Shown: positions 24,348 through 31,883 of the stretch, in pieces
Numbering within the stretch: the stretch's first letter is position 1
Layout: each line of letters opens with the position of its first letter
Assembly (NCBI GenBank): GCA_900470805.1
Contig: UCCA01000023.1
Span: forward strand, 248,001-312,000
Length of the DNA stretch: 64,000 nt
From: Hyphomicrobiales bacterium
GTDB lineage: Bacteria > Pseudomonadota > Alphaproteobacteria > Rhizobiales > Rhizobiaceae
Reading direction: 5' to 3'
Notes under the pieces: generated by a model
The model's input: only the letters and a program-made list of their open reading frames with translations
The model's database searches: none
What the model was told of the DNA's origin: nothing
Program-made: the position numbers and the translations under genes

Positions 24348-25385
24348 CTACTTGGCGGCTGGACGGTCGATAGGCGGGGTGCCCATCTGCTTTGCAGCAG
24401 GCTCAAGTTCGATGTAGTTCGGCACGACGATCTCGCCAGAAATGACCTTGGCCTTGAGTTCATCCATCTTCTTGAGGGTCGCCTCGGCAATCAGTCCCTT
24501 GTTGTTGTCGTCCATAGCAGCCTCGACGCCGCCTTCCTTCAGGCCGTACTGCTTGTTGACACCACCCTTGAAGCTGCCGTCGGTCACCGACTTTACGATG
24601 TCATAGGCAAGCACGTCGACGCGCTTCATCATCGAGGTCAGGACAGTGCCAGGCGCCATGCCGTTCTGGTTGGAATCGACGCCGATCGCAAATGTCTTGG
24701 TGCTTTTGGCGGCATCAATGACGCCGGCCCCTGTCAAGTTGGCAACGGCGAAATTGACATCAGATTTCGCGCTGACCAGTGCAAGGGTGTATTCCTTGCC
24801 GGCCGCCGGATCGGTGAACGAACCCGAATAGCGCTCAAGAACATTGATGTCCGGCCTGGCCATCTTTGCGCCGTAGTAATAACCGTTGAAGAAGCGATGG
24901 ATAACGGGAATATCCTTGCCACCGACGAAACCTATCGTGCCCGTTTTCGAAGTCATTGCTGCTGCAATGCCGACGATGAAGGAGCCTTCCCAGTCCTTGG
25001 CAACTGCGCCAACGACATTCGGAGCGATCGGATCGGAGCCGACGTCGATAATCCCGAACTTCTGGTCCGGAAAGGCCTTGGCGGCCGCTTTCATAGGCTC
25101 GATCATGTCGAAGGAGGCACCGAGAACCAGATCGAACTTCTGGCCGGCGGCCCGGATCAAGGAAGACTGCATGTCCGAGACCGCACGCGGCTGGATCACG
25201 ACAAACTCGATACCCAGATCGCTCTTCGCCTTCTTGAGCCCTTCGTTGATCATGTCGTTGAACGAGTGGTCGCCCAGTCCACCTTCAGCAGTGACGAAGG
25301 CGACGCGCGTGGCGGCTTCTGCGATTGCCGACATCGCTCCGAGCGAGAGAGCGGCGCACAGAAATGCTGTCTTGAATAGCTTCAT
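24348..25385 (-). CDS. BMP-family nucleoside-binding protein
   Basis: A 345-residue periplasmic binding protein of the Bmp/PnrA family, which bind purine or pyrimidine nucleosides. A signal peptide covers about residues 1-24 (AIAEA). The mature part shows GLGDHSFNDMINEGL, VLGASFDMIEPMKAAAKAFPDQKFGIID, IGFVGGKDIPVIHRFFNGYYYGA and GVDSNQNGMAPGTVLTSMMKRVD, all standard for the family. There is no lipobox. It is the first gene of a ten-gene operon and has GGGGATGA before ATG 25385. A sigma70-like promoter with an overlapping palindrome lies upstream. Confidence 0.94.
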   Translation of the reverse strand: MKLFKTAFLCAALSLGAMSAIAEAATRVAFVTAEGGLGDHSFNDMINEGLKKAKSDLGIEFVVIQPRAVSDMQSSLIRAAGQKFDLVLGASFDMIEPMKAAAKAFPDQKFGIIDVGSDPIAPNVVGAVAKDWEGSFIVGIAAAMTSKTGTIGFVGGKDIPVIHRFFNGYYYGAKMARPDINVLERYSGSFTDPAAGKEYTLALVSAKSDVNFAVANLTGAGVIDAAKSTKTFAIGVDSNQNGMAPGTVLTSMMKRVDVLAYDIVKSVTDGSFKGGVNKQYGLKEGGVEAAMDDNNKGLIAEATLKKMDELKAKVISGEIVVPNYIELEPAAKQMGTPPIDRPAAK

Positions 25386-25454
25386 GATTCATCCCCAGTT
25401 TGGTTGGAAACTTGCAGGTGTTCCATTGTAGATATTTAATTTGCCGTGCAAGTT

Positions 25455-25480
25455 AATACGATACTAAAATAAATCGTATT
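25455..25480. promoter_or_regulatory. Palindromic operator AATACGA-N12-TCGTATT (site 1)
   Basis: A 26-base site with half-sites at 25455-25461 and 25474-25480, extended by one base each side to AATACGAT/ATCGTATT. The same half-sites with the same 12-base spacer recur at 26646-26671. A third half-site in the sequence TCAATACGAAA lies at 25489-25495. It overlaps the -10 and spacer of the predicted promoter of the nucleoside operon, so binding should repress. The nearby GntR protein (26756-27532) is the likely binder. Confidence 0.75.
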
Positions 25481-25490
25481 GATCTGTCAA
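25461..25490 (-). promoter_or_regulatory. Sigma70-like promoter of the nucleoside operon
   Basis: On the minus strand a perfect -35 TTGACA (25485-25490) and a -10 TAGTAT (25461-25466) are separated by 18 bases, about 75 bases before the BMP start codon. Confidence 0.65.
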
Positions 25491-25580
25491 TACGAAATTG
25501 CGACGGTAAGGACTCCTAATCCGTTTGGGAGTTGACGGGCAACGCTTCTGCGCACGCCCTCCACGCCAGGGGCTCCTCAA

Positions 25581-26555
25581 TCAGCTCGCCTTGGCCTGAC
25601 TGGGAGCTGTTGGCGCGAACGTTTCGGAGAGCATCGCCACAAAGGCCTCACGCTTCGCACCGAATGCCACATGGCAGTTCGGCTCACGCTTCGTCCGCTT
25701 TTCGTGATCCACGACGGTGCGGCCAATTGTGTATTCCCCGAGCGTTTCGATGACGACGTTGACGTATTTTGTCTCGATGATCTCGCGATCCACCAGCGCT
25801 GCGATGCAGACTGCATCGTGAACAGGGGCACTAAGCGGCGTACCCGTCGGCTGTGTTTCCTCATAGCCCTTGATGCGGTGCTCGATGATATCCGCGGAGG
25901 CTATCGACGCAGGGCTTCCAAGCCCGCGCAGCATCTCGCATTGGTCCTTGGAAACCAACGCTTGATGAGTTGCATCAAGCGGAACGAGCGTAATTTTTCG
26001 GAAAGGTGCGCGAAAAACTTGTGCCGCTGCCTCTGGGTCCGCCCAAATATTGAATTCCGCCGATGGCGTGATGTTGGACTTGTTGACCGCGCCGCCCATG
26101 ATGATCAGTTCGGCACAGTTTTCAGGGAATTTCGGGTCAATTGCAATGGCCGCAGCGATGTTGGAGAGCGGGCCGACCGCAACCAGAGTGATCTCGCCAG
26201 GTTGCTGCGCAAAAGTCTGGGTCAGGAAAATGGGGGCCGACAGCTCTTTCTTGGAAGAGGTCGCCGCGGGCAGTGGCAGAACCGCCATGTGGACTTTCGG
26301 ATCACGCTTCGTTGCCCGCGGCGTCGGGAAGTCTTCCCGCACGATCGGATGGCTCAAGCCCTGATACACAGGAATATCGCTGCGGCCGATCCAGTCCAGC
26401 GTGCGCAGCGTGTTGTCGGTGCAGTTCTCGACAGGGACATTGCCGTTGACAACGGTGACGGCAATCAGATCGAGATCGGAATGCAATCCTGCCAACATGA
26501 TCGCCACCGCGTCATCCGTTCCGGTATCGACATCAAGGATGAGTTTCTTTCGCAT
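25581..26555 (-). CDS. Nucleoside hydrolase (IUNH family, second copy)
   Basis: A 324-residue nucleoside hydrolase with the calcium-binding DVDTGTDD at 8-15, VGPLSNIAAAI, LIIMGGAVNKSNITPSAEFNIWADPEAA and VHDAVCIAALVD. It diverges clearly from the paralogue at 18635-19618, so the two probably differ in specificity, for example purine versus pyrimidine nucleosides. GGAGG precedes ATG 26555. It sits between the BMP operon promoter and the divergent GntR gene and has its own promoter region with operator site 2. Confidence 0.93.
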   Translation of the reverse strand: MRKKLILDVDTGTDDAVAIMLAGLHSDLDLIAVTVVNGNVPVENCTDNTLRTLDWIGRSDIPVYQGLSHPIVREDFPTPRATKRDPKVHMAVLPLPAATSSKKELSAPIFLTQTFAQQPGEITLVAVGPLSNIAAAIAIDPKFPENCAELIIMGGAVNKSNITPSAEFNIWADPEAAAQVFRAPFRKITLVPLDATHQALVSKDQCEMLRGLGSPASIASADIIEHRIKGYEETQPTGTPLSAPVHDAVCIAALVDREIIETKYVNVVIETLGEYTIGRTVVDHEKRTKREPNCHVAFGAKREAFVAMLSETFAPTAPSQAKAS

Positions 26556-26645
26556 TCACTTACCTCCGCTTGGCATTTGATAATGAGCCCGGATTGGAAA
26601 TGCGGGCCTTGCACAGCAATAGGAGAGCGGATTGCCTTCTCAGTC

Positions 26646-26671
26646 AATACGAAAATTATTCATTTCGTATT
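26646..26671. promoter_or_regulatory. Palindromic operator AATACGA-N12-TCGTATT (site 2)
   Basis: Half-sites at 26646-26652 and 26665-26671, extended to AATACGAAA/TTTCGTATT, in the gap between the divergent nucleoside hydrolase and GntR genes. The left half overlaps a minus-strand TTGACT that could be the -35 of the hydrolase promoter. Identical half-sites and spacing to site 1 make a shared regulator likely. Confidence 0.75.
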
Positions 26672-26755
26672 AAATAATTCGATGCCGATTGCTTTTCTGT
26701 TGAGAGAAGATTGATCGTCAGCTATATCAACCCTATCAACACCAAGGATCACCTC

Positions 26756-27532
26756 ATGCCAAAGAAGCCACAGCCCGCGTCATCTACCGCCGAGGCGCCT
26801 GAGGTCGCGTCCATCGATCGTATCCCGGACGAGATCTATGACACGGTTGTGCACGCAATCCTCGACAGGGCTCTCGATCCCGGCACGAAACTCCCCGAGG
26901 AAGTGTTCTGCAGCCACTATGGCGTGAGCCGGACGATCGTCAGGGTTGCGATACAGCGCCTGCAGCAGGACCGACTTGTCGATGTGCAGCCGTACAGGGG
27001 AAGTTTCGTCGTTGTTCCGGACCTCAAGGAGGCCCGTGATATCATCGCGGCACGCAAGGCAATCGAGCCGTATATCATCAGGCTTCTGGTCGACGTCGCC
27101 ACCGACAAGGATGTTGCGGCGCTGAAATCCCATGTCGATGCCGAGGATTCGGCGTATCATCGGAATGACCAGCGGGAGGCCCTGAGACTGTCCGGGCAGT
27201 TTCATATTCTTTTGAGCGAGCTTGCCGACAACCGCGTGCTCGCCGTCTATCTGCGCAATCTCATCTCCCGTTCGGCGCTTGTTATAGCGACCTATAGTGA
27301 CGTCACGGCTTGCTGCAAGGCACACGACCATCGTCAGTTGGTTCAACTCTTGATGGAACGCGATGCGCCTGCCGCCATGAAGCAGATGGAACGGCACCTG
27401 GACGATATCGAACACGATTTGCTCCAGGACGAGAAACCGGAGGAAAAGCCGAGCCTTGAAAGCGTGTTGATCAAATACTCCAAATCCGCGGCCCTCCCTA
27501 CTCCAAGGAAGCCGGTCGCGGTTAAAGGATGA
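26756..27532 (+). CDS. GntR-family (FCD) regulator of the nucleoside locus
   Basis: A 258-residue regulator with a winged helix at about 20-85 (LPEEVFCSHYGVSRTIVRVAIQRLQQDRLVDVQPYRGSFV pattern) and a helical FCD domain (RKAIEPYIIRLL, GQFHILLSELADN, AHDHRQLVQLL). The ATG at 26756 has AAGGA 7 bases upstream, whereas the in-frame TTG at 26711 has none. It is divergent from the second nucleoside hydrolase and heads a three-gene operon with an SDR and an HD protein. It is the natural candidate for the two shared palindromes. Confidence 0.9.
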   Translation: MPKKPQPASSTAEAPEVASIDRIPDEIYDTVVHAILDRALDPGTKLPEEVFCSHYGVSRTIVRVAIQRLQQDRLVDVQPYRGSFVVVPDLKEARDIIAARKAIEPYIIRLLVDVATDKDVAALKSHVDAEDSAYHRNDQREALRLSGQFHILLSELADNRVLAVYLRNLISRSALVIATYSDVTACCKAHDHRQLVQLLMERDAPAAMKQMERHLDDIEHDLLQDEKPEEKPSLESVLIKYSKSAALPTPRKPVAVKG

Positions 27533-27539
27533 AGACGTC

Positions 27540-28289
27540 ATGATATTGAAAGGACGCAACGCATTGGTGATCGGCGGCGCCGTCGGCATAGGCCGGGCGG
27601 TCTGCACTGCTTTTGCCGAGGCGGGCGCCAACGTCGCTTTCGCCGACCTTGGCAAACCGGATGATAAGGCGTCTCTCCTGGCCGAACTCAGGGCAAAGTC
27701 CGTTGATGCCGTTGCGCTTGACGTTGATGTAACTGACGAGATTTCGGTCGCTGAAACAGTCCGCCGAACGCTGGAGCGTTTTGGCCATATCGATATCCTT
27801 GTGAACAATGCGGGCATAACCAGCTCCGGTGCTCCTATCCATCGACAGGATTGGGACGTCTGGTCAGCGATCTTCGACGTCAACCTGAAGGGCGTCGCCT
27901 ACGGCATGAAGCACGTGATCCCGCACATGCTGGAACGCGGTTACGGGCGGATCATCAACACCTCCTCACAGCTTGCCCACAAGCCGGTCGGCAACCATGG
28001 AGCCTATTGCGCATCAAAGGCAGCGGTAACCGCTCTGACGGCAAGCGTCGCGCAGGAAGTGGCAAGCGCCGGCATCACCGTGAACTGTGTTTGCCCCGGC
28101 ATGACGAACACGGCGATGCTTTGGGTCGGAGGGGCAGAATTTGTCAACGCGAAGCTTGCCGCCCTGCCAATCGGACGTGCGGGGGAGCCGGACGAAGTCG
28201 CTTCGGCCTATGTCTATCTTGCCTCGGATCTTGCCGGCTTCTTCGTAGGACAAAGCATCTCGCCCAACGGCGGGGACGTTATGTGGTGA
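27540..28289 (+). CDS. SDR-family oxidoreductase in the nucleoside locus
   Basis: A 249-residue classical short-chain dehydrogenase. It has GGAVGIG as a variant of the glycine motif, Asp after the second strand (FADLG) favouring NAD, NNAG, a catalytic Ser in INTSSQ and YCASK. It begins 7 bases after the GntR stop and ends in a GTGA overlap with the HD gene, so the three are one transcript. Its substrate may be a sugar or base-derived alcohol from the nucleoside pathway; this is inference only. Confidence 0.9.
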   Translation: MILKGRNALVIGGAVGIGRAVCTAFAEAGANVAFADLGKPDDKASLLAELRAKSVDAVALDVDVTDEISVAETVRRTLERFGHIDILVNNAGITSSGAPIHRQDWDVWSAIFDVNLKGVAYGMKHVIPHMLERGYGRIINTSSQLAHKPVGNHGAYCASKAAVTALTASVAQEVASAGITVNCVCPGMTNTAMLWVGGAEFVNAKLAALPIGRAGEPDEVASAYVYLASDLAGFFVGQSISPNGGDVMW

Positions 28290-28861
28290 GCACACTTCGC
28301 GATCACCTGCCCTTCCTCATCGAGATTGACCGGTTAAAAGGCGTGAACAGGCAGTCACAACTGATTGGGGGCGGGCGGCGAGAAAACTCCGCGGAGCATT
28401 CATGGCACGTCGCTCTGTTCGCGTTAAGTTTGGGAAATGACCGGCAAGTCGACATGCTAAAGGCAGTCAAAATGCTGCTGATACATGATGTCGTTGAAAT
28501 TGACGCTGGCGACACACCGCTACACGAAAACTTTCGCTCAAGAGACGAAGTTTTCACCGCCGAAGCGAAAGCCGCGGAGAGGATCTTTGGTCTCCTCCCG
28601 CCGGCTCTGAAAGACGAGTTTTTAAGCTTATGGTTGGAGTTCGAGACGGGTGCCTCGCCCGAAGCGAGGCTTGCGCGAGCCGTCGATAGGTTGCAGCCTC
28701 TGATCTCGAATATCCTCAACAAAGGCGGCACGTGGGCGGAGAGCGAGACTACCGAAAAGGTTGTCATTGAACGATATGGCACTCCGATATCGGCCGCACT
28801 TCCAGAGTTGTGGCCGGAGGTTTTAGAGTTGGTCCAGTGGCATTTCGGCCGGACTTCTTAA
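28286..28861 (+). CDS. HD-domain phosphohydrolase (YfbR/HDDC2-like)
   Basis: A 191-residue protein with the metal-binding HD pattern: ENSAEHSWHVALFAL (first His), LLIHDVVEIDAGDTP (the HD pair) and a later Asp in RAVDRLQPL. This matches the HD family containing E. coli YfbR, a 5'-deoxynucleotidase. The start is a GTG at 28286 overlapping the SDR stop as GTGA, showing translational coupling. In this operon it may dephosphorylate nucleotides or nucleotide-like intermediates. It stops 37 bases before malate synthase. Confidence 0.82.
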   Translation: MSTLRDHLPFLIEIDRLKGVNRQSQLIGGGRRENSAEHSWHVALFALSLGNDRQVDMLKAVKMLLIHDVVEIDAGDTPLHENFRSRDEVFTAEAKAAERIFGLLPPALKDEFLSLWLEFETGASPEARLARAVDRLQPLISNILNKGGTWAESETTEKVVIERYGTPISAALPELWPEVLELVQWHFGRTS

Positions 28862-28898
28862 GCCAGATATTTCAAGAAAAAATGACGTGGGGAGCCGA

Positions 28899-31100
28899 AT
28901 GGCACGCAAGGACATAGCCGGTCTGCAGATAGACGAACATCTTCATCGCTTCCTGGTGGAGGAAGCCCTGCCCGGCACGGGCGTAGACGCGGATCGATTT
29001 TTCGATGAATTCTCGGAGATCGTTCATGACTTGGCGCCGAAAAACCGGGCGCTTTTGGCCAAACGCGATTTCTTTCAAGAAAAGCTCGACGGATGGTACA
29101 GGCAGAATGGCGCTCCGGGCGATCTTGCTGCCTACGAGGCCTTCCTGCGCGAGATCGGCTACCTTTTGCCTGAAGGTCCGGATTTTCACGTCTCGACCGA
29201 AAACGTCGATCCGGAGATTGCCGCGATTGCCGGACCGCAGCTCGTCGTGCCGGTGATCAATGCGCGCTATGCACTGAACGCCGCCAATGCTCGCTGGGGC
29301 TCGCTCTACGATGCGCTCTATGGCACGGATGCGGTTTCCGAGGCGGACGGCGCTGAAAAAGGCAAGGGCTACAATCCCGCTCGTGGTGCTAAGGTGATTG
29401 CATGGGTACGAGATTTCCTCGACCAGTCGGCACCGATTTCCGGTGCGAGCTGGAAGGACGCCGCGTCCTTCGCCATCGAGCAGGCCGCGTTGTTTGTAAC
29501 TTTGGCAAACGGCCAGGTAACGGGCCTAAGCGACCCAAATCAGTTTTCCGGCTATCTCGGCCAGGCAACGTCGCCGAAGCGATTCCTGCTCAGTAAGAAC
29601 AATCTACACGTCGAAATCCTGATCGATCCGACGACCACGATCGGCGAAAACGACCCAGCCGGGATTTCCGACGTCCGGCTCGAATCGGCGATTACCACGA
29701 TCATGGACTGCGAGGATTCCGTCTCCGCCGTGGATGCCGAAGACAAGGTTGTCGTCTATCGCAACTGGCTCGGCCTGATGAAGGGCAACCTGGCGGAAGA
29801 CGTGTCCAAGGGCGGCAAAACCGTCACCCGCAACCTCAATCCCGACGTGGACTATAACGCGCCGGATGGCTCGACCTTCCAACTGCAATGCCGGTCGCTC
29901 ATGCTTGTGCGCAATGTCGGCCACCTCATGACCAATCCTTCGATCCTCGACCGCGATGGCGATGAAGTGCCGGAGGGAATCATGGACGCGATGGTTACGG
30001 CGTTAATCGCCATCAACGACATCGGCCAGCCGGCCGGGACCGAAGGCCGCAGGAAGAATTCCCGCCTTGGCTCCATGTATGTGGTGAAGCCGAAGATGCA
30101 TGGGCCTGATGAAGTGGCTTTCGCTGCCGAAATCTTCACGCGTGTGGAACAGGCGCTTGGTTTGTCGAAAAACGCGATGAAGATGGGCATCATGGACGAG
30201 GAGCGCCGCACGACGGTCAATCTCAAGGAGTGCATTCGCGCCGCCCGCGAACGCGTCTTCTTCATCAATACCGGCTTTCTTGATCGCACCGGCGACGAGA
30301 TCCATACCTCGATGGAAGCCGGGCCTATGATCCGCAAGGGCGACATGAAGCAGGCCGCCTGGATCGCGGCCTACGAAAACTGGAATGTCGATATAGGCCT
30401 TGAATGCGGCCTGTCCGGTCACGCGCAGATCGGCAAGGGCATGTGGGCAATGCCGGATCTGATGGCGGCGATGCTGGAACAGAAGATTGCCCACCCGAAG
30501 GCCGGCGCCAATACCGCCTGGGTCCCCTCTCCGACCGCTGCCACCCTCCACGCGACCCACTACCACAAGGTCGATGTCGTCGCATTGCAGAAGGGCCTGA
30601 AGAGCCGCAACCGCGCCAAGCTTTCGGATATTCTTTCGGTGCCCGTTGCACCACGTCCAAACTGGACGCCGGCCGAAATCCAGCGCGAACTCGACAACAA
30701 TGCCCAGGGCATTCTCGGCTATGTCGTTCGCTGGATCAACCACGGGATCGGCTGCTCCAAGGTGCCTGACATCAACAATGTCGGGTTGATGGAAGACCGT
30801 GCAACACTGCGTATCTCCGCCCAGCACATCGCGAATTGGCTGCACCACAAAGTCGTTACTGAACGCCAGATCATGGAAACGATGGAGCGAATGGCGAACA
30901 TAGTCGATGGCCAAAATGCCGGAGACCCGCTCTACCTGTCCATGTCGGCAAACTTTCAGAGCTCAGTCGCCTTCCAAGCCGCACTCGATCTGGTGCTCAA
31001 GGGACGCGCGCAGCCGAACGGCTACACCGAGCACGTATTGCACCGCCGGCGCCTTGAACTGAAAGCCAAGGCTGGAACCGCCCGCTGGCCTTCCGGTTAA
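28899..31100 (+). CDS. glcB: Malate synthase G
   Basis: A 733-residue enzyme that condenses glyoxylate and acetyl-CoA to malate. The length and domain order match malate synthase G (about 720 residues). Recognisable blocks are NARYALNAANARWGSLYDALYGTD, the MDCEDSVSAVDAEDK loop, RNVGHLMTNP, the active-site INTGFLDRTGDEIHTSME, and VRWINHGIGCSKVPD near the C-terminus. ATG 28899, with GGGGAG upstream, is preferred over the in-frame GTG at 28887. It is probably an independent housekeeping-type gene, although glyoxylate from base breakdown would feed it directly. Confidence 0.97.
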   Translation: MARKDIAGLQIDEHLHRFLVEEALPGTGVDADRFFDEFSEIVHDLAPKNRALLAKRDFFQEKLDGWYRQNGAPGDLAAYEAFLREIGYLLPEGPDFHVSTENVDPEIAAIAGPQLVVPVINARYALNAANARWGSLYDALYGTDAVSEADGAEKGKGYNPARGAKVIAWVRDFLDQSAPISGASWKDAASFAIEQAALFVTLANGQVTGLSDPNQFSGYLGQATSPKRFLLSKNNLHVEILIDPTTTIGENDPAGISDVRLESAITTIMDCEDSVSAVDAEDKVVVYRNWLGLMKGNLAEDVSKGGKTVTRNLNPDVDYNAPDGSTFQLQCRSLMLVRNVGHLMTNPSILDRDGDEVPEGIMDAMVTALIAINDIGQPAGTEGRRKNSRLGSMYVVKPKMHGPDEVAFAAEIFTRVEQALGLSKNAMKMGIMDEERRTTVNLKECIRAARERVFFINTGFLDRTGDEIHTSMEAGPMIRKGDMKQAAWIAAYENWNVDIGLECGLSGHAQIGKGMWAMPDLMAAMLEQKIAHPKAGANTAWVPSPTAATLHATHYHKVDVVALQKGLKSRNRAKLSDILSVPVAPRPNWTPAEIQRELDNNAQGILGYVVRWINHGIGCSKVPDINNVGLMEDRATLRISAQHIANWLHHKVVTERQIMETMERMANIVDGQNAGDPLYLSMSANFQSSVAFQAALDLVLKGRAQPNGYTEHVLHRRRLELKAKAGTARWPSG

Positions 31101-31265
31101 GGTCTTCGAGCCACCACTTCGCCAAGCAATCAAAAGTCGCCTTGATGACGTCGAAGCTGCAGACGAGACAATTTGCGATGCGGTCACCGTATTTGCCAAC
31201 CCTTGCGATGTTGCGGCGGCAGCAAGAGCGCAGGCTGAGGTTGAGTCGTTCCATCGGGCGAATGA

Positions 31266-31505
31266 CTTCTAGCCGCCAGCATCGGCGTTGAGACGGGCAT
31301 TTTCGCCAGGCATGGGCTGGACGTTGAAATCATCCCCACACAGTCGCCGATGCTACCGCTCCTGGCGGGTTCGACTGACGTAACAACCGGGGACGCGCCA
31401 CCTTGGTTAACGGCGATCGCGCAGGGCCAAAAGCCGAAGGCGGTCGCCGCGGTACTTGCGAAGAACAGCCGGGCTCAACCGAAGACATCGCCGAGGCGAT
31501 CGTGA
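31266..31505 (+). pseudogene. Remnant of a NitT/TauT-type ABC substrate-binding protein
   Basis: This frame reads IGVETGIFARHGLDVEIIP, then MLPLLAGSTDVTTGDAPPWL and a few more residues. It matches the start of the mature domain in NMT1/SsuA-type binding proteins (nitrate, taurine, sulfonate, pyrimidine precursors). It lacks a start codon, signal peptide and most of the domain, and it stops at 31505. Confidence 0.65.
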
Positions 31506-31663
31506 TGTCCGACCACATCGTCGTGCTCGGATACAAGCCTGCACGGATCCTTGCCGACCTCCGCGTCTGTCTGCCGCGTCCACGAAATGTCGCGAAGGTT
31601 CACAGCGAGAGAGGCGAACTGTTCCAGCGGATTTGGAATCTGCTGGAAGTCGCCGCTGTGTGA
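31475..31663 (+). pseudogene. Remnant of a NitT/TauT-type ABC ATPase (C-terminus)
   Basis: In another frame the sequence reads EDIAEAIVMSDHIVVLGYKP, then an ARILADLRV-type strand, PRPRN, and FQRIWNLLEV before the stop. These are the last 60 or so residues of SsuB/TauB-type ATPases, after the H-loop. No P-loop or Walker B is present. It abuts the binding-protein remnant, so an internal deletion probably joined the two ends of an old operon. The rest of 31101-31883 has no gene I can support. Confidence 0.65.
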
Positions 31664-31821
31664 AAGGGTTCGAATGAACATCCAAAACCAAACGAGCGGT
31701 CCGGCAGTCTAGGCGACACGCATCCTCATTTTTGTTGCCGTGCCGACGGCTATGGGAGTTGGTGGTATTCCGTCAATGGATCGACGCCTTCTTTTGGCGG
31801 CAGCCTTCAGGTAGCCCATCA

Positions 31822-31864
31822 AACCGAAGAGCATGGGATCGCTGGTATCCCATGCTCTTCGGTT
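31822..31864 (-). terminator. Perfect 18-base stem-loop downstream of the chemoreceptor
   Basis: Arms 31822-31839 and 31847-31864 are exact reverse complements over 18 bases with a 7-base loop (CGCTGGT). It starts 20 bases after the chemoreceptor stop on the minus strand. The arm ends in GGTTT, so only three T residues follow. It is the strongest inverted repeat I found in the window. Confidence 0.75.
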
Positions 31865-31883
31865 CGCTGTGATGGCATTCGGC

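Noticed and set aside
31101..31265. Protein-like plus-strand frame just after malate synthase (helical, Ala-rich)
   Set aside because: Could be another fragment of the lost operon, but I could not match it to a family and it has no start.
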